Shown piece by piece: positions 26,288-34,760 of a stretch of DNA of 64,000 bases. This DNA comes from Mucilaginibacter sp. L3T2-6. Lineage in GTDB: Bacteria; Bacteroidota; Bacteroidia; Sphingobacteriales; Sphingobacteriaceae. Both the position numbers and the translations under genes were made by a program. The stretch lies in assembly GCF_030519355.1 (NCBI RefSeq), contig NZ_JAUMKC010000012.1, positions 62,001-126,000 of the forward strand, written 5' to 3'. The number at the start of each line of letters is the position of its first letter. Position 1 is the first letter of the stretch. The notes under the pieces were generated by a model. That model was not told where the DNA came from. It worked only from the letters and a program-made list of their open reading frames with translations, and did no database searches.

Positions 26288-27160
26288 ATGAAAAACTTAC
26301 AATTGCCTCACTGGTTGCAGGATACGCTTTACGTACTGGTTGGTGTTTTATTTTGCGGCTTTGCTTTAAAAAGTTTCCTGGTGCCCAATAGCTTTTTCGA
26401 CGGAGGGGTAACAGGTATATCCCTGCTGGTACACGAGCTTTATCATCTGAACATAGCCTACGTTATTATTATCGCCAATATTCCGTTTATTATAATGGGT
26501 GCTTTCCAGGTTAACAAAACCTTCGCGGTACGCACTTTTGTAGCTATTATTATTTTAGGCCTTTGCCTGCTGTACTTTCCGTATCCCGACAAAATAACTG
26601 ACGATAAACTTTTGGTTTCGATTTTCGGCGGAGCATTTATGGGCATTGGGGTGGGCTTAGCCATACGCGGCGGCTGTGCGCTGGATGGCATCGAAGTGCT
26701 GGCGCTTTATACAGGCAAGCGTATTGCCTTTACCATCAGCGAAATTATTTTAGGGATAAACATCGTTATTTTCCTGATCGCTGCTATTAAGCTGGGGCTG
26801 CCCACTTCCCTTTATTCAATATTGACCTACTACACCGCTTCACGAACCATTAGTTTTGTTATCGAAGGTTTGGAAGAGTACACGGGTGTAACTATCATCT
26901 CGAGCCAGAGCGAGACGATAAAAAGAGAGCTGGTGATGACGCTTGGCCGCGGTATAACCATATATAAAGGCGAACGCGGATTTTTAAAGGACAGCTTCGA
27001 CGTTAGCTCCCCAACTGATATTATCTTTACCGTTGTTACACGCCTTGAAGTGCGCCGCTTACGTAACCTTGTTCATGAGATTGACCCCAAAGCATTTATT
27101 TTCACCAGCACTATTAAAGAAGCCGCAGGCGGGGTTCTTAAAAAAAGGGCCCGGCATTAA
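26288..27160 (+). CDS. YitT-family membrane protein
   Basis: A 290-residue protein with about five TM helices in the first ~175 residues (VLVGVLFCGFALKSFLVPN, GGVTGISLLVHELY). A cytoplasmic C-terminal domain (DUF2179-like) contains GRGITIYKGERGF and TRLEVRRLRNLVHEIDPKAF. Length and layout fit the YitT family. The function is unknown. It begins immediately after the HD gene stop, so the two are probably co-translated. Confidence 0.92.
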   Translation: MKNLQLPHWLQDTLYVLVGVLFCGFALKSFLVPNSFFDGGVTGISLLVHELYHLNIAYVIIIANIPFIIMGAFQVNKTFAVRTFVAIIILGLCLLYFPYPDKITDDKLLVSIFGGAFMGIGVGLAIRGGCALDGIEVLALYTGKRIAFTISEIILGINIVIFLIAAIKLGLPTSLYSILTYYTASRTISFVIEGLEEYTGVTIISSQSETIKRELVMTLGRGITIYKGERGFLKDSFDVSSPTDIIFTVVTRLEVRRLRNLVHEIDPKAFIFTSTIKEAAGGVLKKRARH

Positions 27161-27191
27161 AGAAGCTTTAAATCTATTTTCGCAAGCCGCA

Positions 27192-27788
27192 TCATTTCAT
27201 CTGTGCTTTTATCTTTTTAATGGCGTCCAGATGTTTTTGAAGTACGGGAAGTGTCTTCTTGTCAAACGCATTTAGATCTTCGTAAGTCAAAATCTTTTGT
27301 GCATTCGCAAACTCCTTTACATCTTCGTCGTGGTCCTTTACCATAGCATCTACATAAGCTTTATCAAAATCGGCGCCCGATTTGGCCGATAATTCCGTAA
27401 TAAGCCGCTTTGCATCTCCGCCTACACTGTCCGGTAATTGAACATAGTGATGGGCTGCTATTGTTTTTAATTCCGCATTAGCTTTCGAATGGTCATCAAC
27501 CATCATTTTACCAAAATCTTTAACTTGTTGACTTACGCCCTTTTGTTGTGCAAGGCGGCCCAGTTCAACTTCCGCCATCCCGCCATTGGCTGCTGCCACG
27601 GCAAATTTAGCATCGGGACCGCTAACCGTACGCCCGTTTGTAGGATAAGCCTTTGCATGAAGCGAGTCGTAAGTTTTGTTATTGGCGTCAGCCGCCTCTT
27701 TTGGATCTGTCTTTGGTTTATTATTGTTGCCGCAACTCTGCACCAGCAAGCCCGCAGCAGCCAGTAAAATGATAGAATAGTTTTTCAT
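27192..27788 (-). CDS. DUF4142 lipoprotein (ferritin-like)
   Basis: About 198 residues from the ATG at 27788; an upstream start adds 8 residues with no signal features. A lipoprotein signal ends in GLLVQSCGNN, with the lipobox Cys near residue 18. The mature part is the DUF4142 four-helix domain: AAANGGMAEVELGRLAQQKG, VKDFGKMMVDDHSKANAELK and FDKAYVDAMVKDHDEDVKEF. The family is periplasmic or outer-membrane anchored, with no assigned activity. It is convergent with the YitT gene. Confidence 0.9.
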   Translation of the reverse strand: MKNYSIILLAAAGLLVQSCGNNNKPKTDPKEAADANNKTYDSLHAKAYPTNGRTVSGPDAKFAVAAANGGMAEVELGRLAQQKGVSQQVKDFGKMMVDDHSKANAELKTIAAHHYVQLPDSVGGDAKRLITELSAKSGADFDKAYVDAMVKDHDEDVKEFANAQKILTYEDLNAFDKKTLPVLQKHLDAIKKIKAQMK

Positions 27789-27985
27789 AGTAACATAGAT
27801 TGATATAAGCATAACAAGAAATTTTTCATTTTGTTAGAAAAAACGGGCCGTGTATGCGCTTATCAAACCAAACTATAATAGTATAACTTCCTCTTTCCGA
27901 TATCAACATGCAAAAAGCTCCATTCGGGCCATAAGCAAGAGCTACATTTTTTAGTATTTTAGACCAACCAAATTATTCCTGATTT

Positions 27986-29173
27986 ATGAACCCGGTTAAA
28001 CCGTTTAAACATCGCGTAGCGTCAATCGACATCCTGCGCGGCCTTATCATGCTGATAATGACGCTGGACCATTGCCGCGACTTTTTGCATTTCCAGGGGC
28101 CGCTGCACAATCCTACTAATATGGCCACCACTACCGTGTTGTTGTTCTTTACCCGCTGGATAACCCATTACTGCGCGCCGGTATTTGTGTTTTTAAGTGG
28201 GGTCTCGGCCTTCCTGGCGGGACAGCGCCGTACCAAAAGGGAGTTGAGCGTCTTTTTAATCAAACGCGGATTATGGCTTATTTTGGTTGATGCAGTGATC
28301 ATCACTTTCCTGTTCACATTTAATCCTGCCTTTAATGGAATTGTACTTGAAGTTTTATGGGCGATCGGGGGCAGCATGATTATACTCGGCTTACTGGTAC
28401 GTGCGCCGCTGCCGGTTACCGGTATTATCGGGGCTGTTATCTTCTTCGGTCATAATATATTAGACGGGGTGCCGATGGCGCCAGCCGGTACGGGCAGTAC
28501 GCTATTAAAGATATTTCTCACAGCGCCTGCTGTTTTTGTGTTATCGCCCAATCACATGATATTGGAGGCATACGCTTTGCTGCCGTGGACAGGCGTGATG
28601 CTGATGGGGTACGTTGTTGGCTCGTTTTATCAATCCGCATTCGATCCCGGCCGCAGAAGAAAGATATTACTGATAACCGGCTTGTCGCTGATTGCCCTTT
28701 TTATAGTCTTAAGGTACATCAATGCCTACGGCGACCCGGCCCCATGGTCAGTGCAGCGCAATTTTGCTCATACGCTGCTCTCGTTTTTAAATACAACCAA
28801 ATACCCTGCATCACTAATATACCTGTGTATGACGCTGGGGCCGGCACTCATCCTGCTTTCAATTACTGAACATATCCAAAACAAGTTCGGCGCATTTTGC
28901 ATGGTGTATGGCAATGTTCCGTTCTTTTATTTTATCATGCATATTACGCTTATCAGATTCATAAATATTATTTTAATCATGGCATCCGGCATAGACATCT
29001 GGCATGTTAAATCACCCGACTTTCCATTTATGTTCGAACCGGTACCATTCGGATATTCGTTATGGGTGGTTTACCTTATTTGGGCACTGGTAATTGCCTT
29101 ACTGTATTTCCCCTGCCGGTGGTTCGCAAATTACAAGCGGACGCATCAGCAATGGTGGCTGTCGTATTTATAA
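27986..29173 (+). CDS. DUF1624 / heparan-alpha-glucosaminide acetyltransferase-like membrane protein
   Basis: A 395-residue protein with about ten TM helices. The N-terminal RVASIDILRGLIMLIMTLDHCRDF is the signature of the HGSNAT catalytic domain, where His is thought to relay acetyl groups. HYCAPVFVFLSGVSAFLAG follows. The protein probably moves an acyl group across the inner membrane to a sugar acceptor. The acceptor is unknown. It is a stand-alone gene. Confidence 0.9.
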   Translation: MNPVKPFKHRVASIDILRGLIMLIMTLDHCRDFLHFQGPLHNPTNMATTTVLLFFTRWITHYCAPVFVFLSGVSAFLAGQRRTKRELSVFLIKRGLWLILVDAVIITFLFTFNPAFNGIVLEVLWAIGGSMIILGLLVRAPLPVTGIIGAVIFFGHNILDGVPMAPAGTGSTLLKIFLTAPAVFVLSPNHMILEAYALLPWTGVMLMGYVVGSFYQSAFDPGRRRKILLITGLSLIALFIVLRYINAYGDPAPWSVQRNFAHTLLSFLNTTKYPASLIYLCMTLGPALILLSITEHIQNKFGAFCMVYGNVPFFYFIMHITLIRFINIILIMASGIDIWHVKSPDFPFMFEPVPFGYSLWVVYLIWALVIALLYFPCRWFANYKRTHQQWWLSYL

Positions 29174-29246
29174 CGGGAGCGGATAGGTGTAAATAATCGC
29201 GCAGTTTCTGAGCGAGGCCATCGAGGGGTTATTGGCCGGATTAATT

Positions 29247-29268
29247 TATCTTTGCAAAAACAGATCCA
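29247..29268 (+). promoter_or_regulatory. Putative rlmF promoter -7 element and very short leader
   Basis: TATCTTTG at 29247-29254 is a perfect TAnnTTTG match, followed by the TTG start at 29269. A matching TTTG 19-21 bp upstream is not present. If transcription starts a few bases after the element, the leader would be only about 8-12 nt. Confidence 0.5.
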
Positions 29269-30180
29269 TTGCAGCCAGAAGTCAACACACCAGAAAAACA
29301 AAATCTTCATCCCCGCAACCTGCACCGGGAACGCTATAATTTCCGGCAGCTTATTAAGAGTAATCCGGCGTTAAATGCATTTGTATCGCTAAACCAATAC
29401 GGCGACGAATCGATAGATTTTACCAGCCCGGCTGCAGTTAAAGAACTCAACCGCGCCCTTTTAAAACATTTTTATGGAATAGCGCATTGGGATATCCCCG
29501 AAGGTTATCTGTGTCCGCCCATACCCGGCCGCGCTGATTATATCCATTACCTGGCCGATTTACTGGCTGAGAGCAATAATGGCAGTATTCCGACAGGTCA
29601 CAGCGTTAAGATCCTCGACATCGGCACAGGCGCCAACGCTGTTTACCCTTTGATTGGCAGCAGCGTATACAATTGGAAATTTGTAGGTGCTGAGGTTGAC
29701 CTGGTAGCCCTGGCATCAGCAAAAAATATAGTGGCATTAAACAAGCCGTTGAAGAATAGGATAGAAATACGCAGGCAGGCGAGCAAAAGCAGCATTTTTG
29801 GCGGAATAATTGACAGAAACGAGATTTTTGACGCAAGTATGTGCAATCCGCCCTTTCACTCGTCGGCTTTGGAAGCTAAGGAGGCAACGGCCACCAAGTG
29901 GCGAAAGCTGGGCATCAGCCCCAATAAAACTTCTCAGAATTTTGGCGGGCAAAAAACCGAACTCTGGTACCCCGGCGGCGAGGCCGCTTTTATTACCCGC
30001 ATGATTAATGAGAGTGCGGTTATCCCCGAAAACTGCAAGTGGTTTACAACGCTGGTATCAAAAAAAGAAACGTTACCCGTGGTACAGAAAGCTTTAAACA
30101 GCGTCAGGGCGACGGATGTGAGGGTGATAAACATGTCCCAGGGCCAAAAGGTGAGCAGGATTTTGGCTTGGAGATTTTAA
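29269..30180 (+). CDS. rlmF: 23S rRNA (adenine(1618)-N6)-methyltransferase RlmF
   Basis: A 303-residue SAM-dependent methyltransferase. LHPRNLHRERYNFRQL near the N-terminus, VKILDIGTGANAVYPLIG for SAM binding, and the catalytic MCNPPFHSSALEA (N-P-P-F) place it in RlmF. The product methylates A1618 of 23S rRNA. No ATG is available near the conserved start, so I use TTG at 29269; it lies just after a good -7 element. The gene is alone, with the SPFH gene 123 bp downstream. Confidence 0.92.
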   Translation: MQPEVNTPEKQNLHPRNLHRERYNFRQLIKSNPALNAFVSLNQYGDESIDFTSPAAVKELNRALLKHFYGIAHWDIPEGYLCPPIPGRADYIHYLADLLAESNNGSIPTGHSVKILDIGTGANAVYPLIGSSVYNWKFVGAEVDLVALASAKNIVALNKPLKNRIEIRRQASKSSIFGGIIDRNEIFDASMCNPPFHSSALEAKEATATKWRKLGISPNKTSQNFGGQKTELWYPGGEAAFITRMINESAVIPENCKWFTTLVSKKETLPVVQKALNSVRATDVRVINMSQGQKVSRILAWRF

Positions 30181-30303
30181 AAGCGTTTATTAATCGCCAA
30201 AACCGAAACACGTGATAGCCTGTGACAATATTACTTTAATTTGTGAAACGAATACCCTAACTTGGTCTCCATAACCAGCCTGCTTGCAGTTAAAATACCA
30301 GAC

Positions 30304-31314
30304 ATGTTCGGAATTAAACACATCAAATTCGACTCAATGACTTATGTGCTCCATTTTAAAAATGGGAACATACAAAAAGAGGGCCGTGGCCTATCGTTTT
30401 TTTATTTTGCTCCTAATAGTTCAATAGTAGCCATCCCAATGGCCAGTAATGATTTGCCTTTTATCTTTAGCGAAACGACAAATGACTACCAAACTGTAAA
30501 CATCCAGGGGCAAATCAGTTATAAGATAAGCAAGCCAAAAGAACTTTCTGACGTGCTTGATTTTACCGTGACCGACTATGGCCAATACAAGAAAAACGAC
30601 ATCGAGAAATTAAACCAGCGCATTATCAACGAGGCGCAAACGGCTACGTCTTCTTATATCCACGGTATTAAGCTCAAGGATGCTATACGTTCCGCTAAGG
30701 CGATCGAGGAAAGAATAATCAATGGACTAAAAGCTGCGCCGGCAATCGGAATGCTTGGAATCGAAATACTCGGCGCTAACGTGCTTGGCATTTCAGCTAC
30801 ACCCGAAATGGCACGTGCGTTGGAAACAGACACCCGAGAAAAATTACAACAGGAAGCGGATCAGGCCATTTATGAACGACGCAATTTTGCGGTTGAGCAG
30901 GAACGCCGGATCAAGGAGAGCGAATTAAATACGGAGATAGCCGTAGAAGAAAAGCAAAAGCAAATAGCGGAGAAGAAAATGGAGTCGGATGTTCAAAAAG
31001 CCGAAAACGACCGGAAACTTCGGGAGATGCAATTGGCAGCAGACATAGCTGTTGAGGACCAGCGCAAGCTACTAATAAAGCAAAAAACTGAGAATGACAG
31101 AAAAGAGGCCGAAACCCAAGGCTTTGTCATAGAAACCACTTTGAAACCCTATAAGGACATAGACTGGAAAACATTAACAGCCCTAAATAACAATCCCGAT
31201 CCTAAATTCAGCATTGCGCTGGCATTCCGGCAACTGGCTGAAAACGCTGACAAAATAGGCAATCTGAATGTAAGTCCTGAATTGTTGGAGTCGCTTTTAA
31301 ATGAAAAGAAATAG
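30304..31314 (+). CDS. SPFH/Band 7 domain protein with coiled coil
   Basis: About 336 residues from the ATG at 30304 (MFGIKHIKFD); the frame extends 14 codons upstream to a TTG. There is no TM helix at the N-terminus, unlike most stomatin-type proteins. The SPFH fold covers ~1-185 (VNIQGQISYKISKPKEL, IGMLGIEILGANVLGISATPEM). A highly charged coiled coil covers ~190-275, then a short tail. Such proteins form membrane-edge or cage-like oligomers. It is paired with an NAD-kinase-fold gene 3 bp downstream. Function unknown. Confidence 0.85.
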   Translation: MFGIKHIKFDSMTYVLHFKNGNIQKEGRGLSFFYFAPNSSIVAIPMASNDLPFIFSETTNDYQTVNIQGQISYKISKPKELSDVLDFTVTDYGQYKKNDIEKLNQRIINEAQTATSSYIHGIKLKDAIRSAKAIEERIINGLKAAPAIGMLGIEILGANVLGISATPEMARALETDTREKLQQEADQAIYERRNFAVEQERRIKESELNTEIAVEEKQKQIAEKKMESDVQKAENDRKLREMQLAADIAVEDQRKLLIKQKTENDRKEAETQGFVIETTLKPYKDIDWKTLTALNNNPDPKFSIALAFRQLAENADKIGNLNVSPELLESLLNEKK

Positions 31315-31317
31315 GGA

Positions 31318-32238
31318 ATGGCGGTTGAATATGCAATCATAGTAAAAAATAAAACCCGGCTTGAATCTTTAATTGAACGTTTTAATACCAAAGCTCAAGC
31401 TAAATTTTATATAGAAAGGCTTGGCGGAGATTTTGATGACTACGAGGCTGAGCATGAAATATTTCATTCCTCACTGAGCACATTGCAGCGGCGTCTATCA
31501 CGCACCATTAAATACAAGCTGCTTGAACGGAGCTTTATGCCTTCGTTTATTTTTTCAGAGAAAAATGTTATTATCGTTATCGGACAGGATGGCCTGGTGG
31601 CAAACACAGCCAAATATTCAAAAGGTATTCCTATTGTTGCTGTGAACCCGGACAAAACACGCAATGATGGCGTATTGTTACCATTTGAGGTTGGCGATTT
31701 TATGGCCGGAGTAGAAAGTGTCATCATAAACCGCTACAACGCAAAAACGGTGCGTTTTGCCGAAGCGAGATTAAATGATGGGCAGCGGCTGTTAGCTTTC
31801 AACGATTTATTCATAGGCGCATCATCCCATGTGTCGGCAAGATACAAAATAACTTTCGGACCCAAATCTGAAGAACATTCTTCGAGTGGATTGATCATTT
31901 CCACTCCGGCCGGTTCAACAGGCTGGCTAAGTTCCATTTTCAACATGGCTTATGGTGTAACGGGTATGTTTGAAAAAAAGCTGATGCCGAAACAGCCGAA
32001 GCTTAAAGACGATGAATTGCTATTCGTCGTTAGAGAACCTTTCAGAAGCATCAGGACACAGATAGATATTACTGCCGGGCTAATAAAAAATAAACACTAT
32101 CTAAAGATAGAATCGCTAATGCCTGCCAATGGTGTGATATTTAGCGACGGCATTGAGGCCGACTTTTTGAAATTTAACAGCGGCTCAATTGCAACAATCG
32201 GGCTGGCCAGCGAGCAGGCCACGCTTGTGTTGCGATAA
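31318..32238 (+). CDS. NAD-kinase-fold protein with altered GGDG motif
   Basis: A 306-residue protein. The central and C-terminal parts follow the NAD kinase fold: IVIGQDGLVANTAKY (residues 86-100, where GGDG reads GQDG), FNDLFIG (Asn162-Asp163 for the usual Asn-Glu), and SGLIISTPAGSTGW (190-203), closely similar to the family block. The first ~80 residues are unique and helical. The catalytic Asp91 is kept, so activity on NAD or another phosphate acceptor is possible. It is coupled to the SPFH gene by a 3-bp gap. Confidence 0.8.
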   Translation: MAVEYAIIVKNKTRLESLIERFNTKAQAKFYIERLGGDFDDYEAEHEIFHSSLSTLQRRLSRTIKYKLLERSFMPSFIFSEKNVIIVIGQDGLVANTAKYSKGIPIVAVNPDKTRNDGVLLPFEVGDFMAGVESVIINRYNAKTVRFAEARLNDGQRLLAFNDLFIGASSHVSARYKITFGPKSEEHSSSGLIISTPAGSTGWLSSIFNMAYGVTGMFEKKLMPKQPKLKDDELLFVVREPFRSIRTQIDITAGLIKNKHYLKIESLMPANGVIFSDGIEADFLKFNSGSIATIGLASEQATLVLR

Positions 32239-32400
32239 TATTGGCTAAATGCCTCCCGCCTCATTTTTACGCTATTTTTTGTATAAAATCTGTCAATTAA
32301 GCACTTCACTACTCTTGCTGCATAGCCAAAATCATTAATTTTTCGTTTATTTGTGTCCGGCCAATTTTAAGCTGAGCCGGATTTTATTTCAATTGCTTTT

Positions 32401-34227
32401 ATGGAAGAGATGCTATTACCGGCGGAGAAAATGACTCCCCTTTACAGGCTTCGGCACTCGCTTTCGCATATTTTAGCGCAGGCAGTGCTCACCATCCGGC
32501 CGGATGCCAAAATGGGTTTCGGCCCACCGGTGGACAATGGTTTTTATTATGATTTTGACTTCGGCGATAACCCTATATCCGAAAGCGATTTTAAGCAGTT
32601 GGAAGAGACGATGCAGCGCATCATTAAGGAAAAGCAACAGTTTGAGCACCTGGATAAACCGGTTGACGTTGCTGTAGCCGAACTGGCCGCCGCCGGGCAA
32701 AAATACAAGGCAGAATATGCACAATACCTGGCCGATAATGGTTACGCGCCAAATGGTACCTTAAGCTTTTACCGTAACGGTCCGTTTTTAGATATGTGCG
32801 AAGGCCCTCACCTTGGCGCAACCAACGAGGTGCCCAAAGCAACTTTTAAGCTGGATAAGCTTGCCGGCGCTTACTGGAGGGGCAGCGAGAAAAACCCGAT
32901 GCTGACCCGAATATACGGATTGGCATTCCCAACTCCTGCCGAATTGAAGGATTACATAGAAAAGCGCGAACTTGCCCGCCAGCGCGACCACCGCAAGCTG
33001 GGTAAAGAACTCGATCTGTTCGAGTTTGACGAAGAGGTTGGCAGCGGTTTGCCGCTATGGCTGCCAAAGGGCACCGTAATTCGCGAAGAACTGGAAAAAT
33101 GGGCTAAGGAAACCGAGTTTAAAGCCGGCTATCAAAGGGTATCAACGCCGGCGATAACCCGCGAGCAATTGTATTATACTTCGGGCCACCTGCCTTATTA
33201 TAAGGAATCGATGTTCCCGCCAATGGAACTGGAGGATGAGGACAGGTATTACCTGCGGCCTATGAACTGCCCGCATCATCACAAAGTATTTGCAACCCGC
33301 ATGCGCAGCTATCGCGACCTGCCGTTGCGCCTGGCCGAATATGGCAATACTTACAGGTACGAAAAACGCGGTTCCCTGTCGGGCCTGATGCGTGTGCGCG
33401 CCATGTGCATGAACGATGCGCATATTTACTGCTCGCCTGCTGACGTGAAACAGGAGCTGAAAAGCGTGATAGAAATGTACAAGGATTACTACAGCCACTT
33501 AAGGCTGGGAGATTTCCGGGTACGCCTTTCTCTGCACGCCAAAGACAACGATAAGTTTGTGGATCAGGAAGCAGAATGGCTGCGCAGCGAGGAAATTGTG
33601 CGCGAGGTATTGAACGAGATGAATATCGGCTTTGAGGAAGAGGCTGGTGAAGCCGCCTTTTACGGACCCAAAATCGATATTCAGCTGAAGAACGTAATGG
33701 GCAAAGAAGAAACCGTTTCTACCTGTCAGCTCGATTTTGTAATGGCCGATCGCTTTGGTTTGGAATTTAACAATGCTGAAGGCGGTACTACCGCGCCTTA
33801 CATTATACACCGGGCGCCGTTAAGCACCCATGAAAGGATGGTTTCCTTCCTGATTGAGATTTACGGCGGTGCTTTCCCAACCTGGCTGTCGCCAAACCAG
33901 GTACAATTGATCCCGGTTAACGAAACCGTTATCGACTACACCAAAGGTATAGAGGAAAAGCTGCGTGCTAATTTAATCAGGGCAGAAGTTGATTTAAGCA
34001 GCGACAGCTTTAACAAAAAGGTGCGTAACGCTGTTACATCGAAAAATCCGAACATTTGGGTTATTGGCAGCCGTGAAGCTGAAGAGCAGACCATTACCTG
34101 GAGACGATATGCTTCTAAAGACCAGGTAACCCTGCCGCTTTCCACCGCGATTGAAACATTAATAAAAATGCGCGATAGCAGGCTGATGGACAACTTCGCC
34201 GACGTGGCGTTACCGGTTACAGCATAG
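32401..34227 (+). CDS. thrS: Threonine-tRNA ligase lacking the TGS domain
   Basis: A 608-residue class II synthetase. The editing domain begins at once with His19-x3-His23 (HSLSH) and Cys133-x3-His137 (CEGPH), so proofreading residues are kept. Catalytic core marks are RPMNCPHHHKVF, RYEKRGSLSGLMRVR, FYGPKIDIQLKN and HRAPLSTHERMVSFLIE, with the anticodon-binding domain at the end. The N-terminal TGS domain (~60 residues) usual in ThrRS is missing, and infC does not follow. It is probably a second ThrRS, regulated or specialised; inference. Confidence 0.92.
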   Translation: MEEMLLPAEKMTPLYRLRHSLSHILAQAVLTIRPDAKMGFGPPVDNGFYYDFDFGDNPISESDFKQLEETMQRIIKEKQQFEHLDKPVDVAVAELAAAGQKYKAEYAQYLADNGYAPNGTLSFYRNGPFLDMCEGPHLGATNEVPKATFKLDKLAGAYWRGSEKNPMLTRIYGLAFPTPAELKDYIEKRELARQRDHRKLGKELDLFEFDEEVGSGLPLWLPKGTVIREELEKWAKETEFKAGYQRVSTPAITREQLYYTSGHLPYYKESMFPPMELEDEDRYYLRPMNCPHHHKVFATRMRSYRDLPLRLAEYGNTYRYEKRGSLSGLMRVRAMCMNDAHIYCSPADVKQELKSVIEMYKDYYSHLRLGDFRVRLSLHAKDNDKFVDQEAEWLRSEEIVREVLNEMNIGFEEEAGEAAFYGPKIDIQLKNVMGKEETVSTCQLDFVMADRFGLEFNNAEGGTTAPYIIHRAPLSTHERMVSFLIEIYGGAFPTWLSPNQVQLIPVNETVIDYTKGIEEKLRANLIRAEVDLSSDSFNKKVRNAVTSKNPNIWVIGSREAEEQTITWRRYASKDQVTLPLSTAIETLIKMRDSRLMDNFADVALPVTA

Positions 34228-34246
34228 TCTATGCAGATTTATAAAT

Positions 34247-34281
34247 AAATGCCTTTGGTGAAAGCTAAAGGCATTTTTTTT
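34247..34281 (+). terminator. Rho-independent terminator after thrS
   Basis: A 10-bp perfect stem, AAATGCCTTT (34247-34256) with AAAGGCATTT (34267-34276), has a 10-base loop and a T-run to 34281. It ends the thrS transcript just before the stop codon of the convergent MoaF-like gene. Confidence 0.88.
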
Positions 34282-34283
34282 GC

Positions 34284-34589
34284 TCATATTGATCTGAGCG
34301 TACCTTTCAGATTGGTGAATTCCCCATTGCCCGATGTCCAGTTTGAATAAATAGCATTATTCTCGTAATCGTGCACCTGTGTAACGGTGGTGCCGCTGGC
34401 TTCCTGCCAGGTAACTAAGAACAGTCTCGGCCTTAATTCCGTCATTTTTATGGCGACGGTTTCTGTGATTTCCTGCGGTTCACCATTCTTCTCGGTTATG
34501 GTAAACGTTAGCGATATATCGCTGTTAAAGTGCAGTACGGCCTTCGCCATCCCGAATTGCACCAGGAATTTATTACCGCTTATACTCAT
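34284..34589 (-). CDS. MoaF-like C-terminal-domain small protein
   Basis: A 101-residue beta-rich protein. The order ELRPRLFLVTWQEASGTTVTQVHDYENN and SNWTSGNGEFTNLKGTL resembles the C-terminal calycin-like domain of MoaF and related proteins. There is no signal peptide. Role unknown; the MoaF name should not be read as evidence for molybdopterin synthesis. It is convergent with thrS and divergent from the repeat-protein operon. Confidence 0.72.
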   Translation of the reverse strand: MSISGNKFLVQFGMAKAVLHFNSDISLTFTITEKNGEPQEITETVAIKMTELRPRLFLVTWQEASGTTVTQVHDYENNAIYSNWTSGNGEFTNLKGTLRSI

Positions 34590-34760
34590 AATACTTGCTT
34601 TTAAGTCCTATGTCTAAAATACAGCTTTTTAATTATCATCCTTTGAGCCTCAATCCCGAGCGGCAAAACAAATTAATTTTTTTAATTCAAAGTTCTGGTT
34701 TTTTTATATTAAAAAAATCAACTAAATTTCCCATTGATTAAACCCTATTCCAATTACCAG

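Noticed and set aside
29606..30134. Several minus-strand frames inside rlmF
   Set aside because: All are shadows of the methyltransferase gene with no independent coding features.
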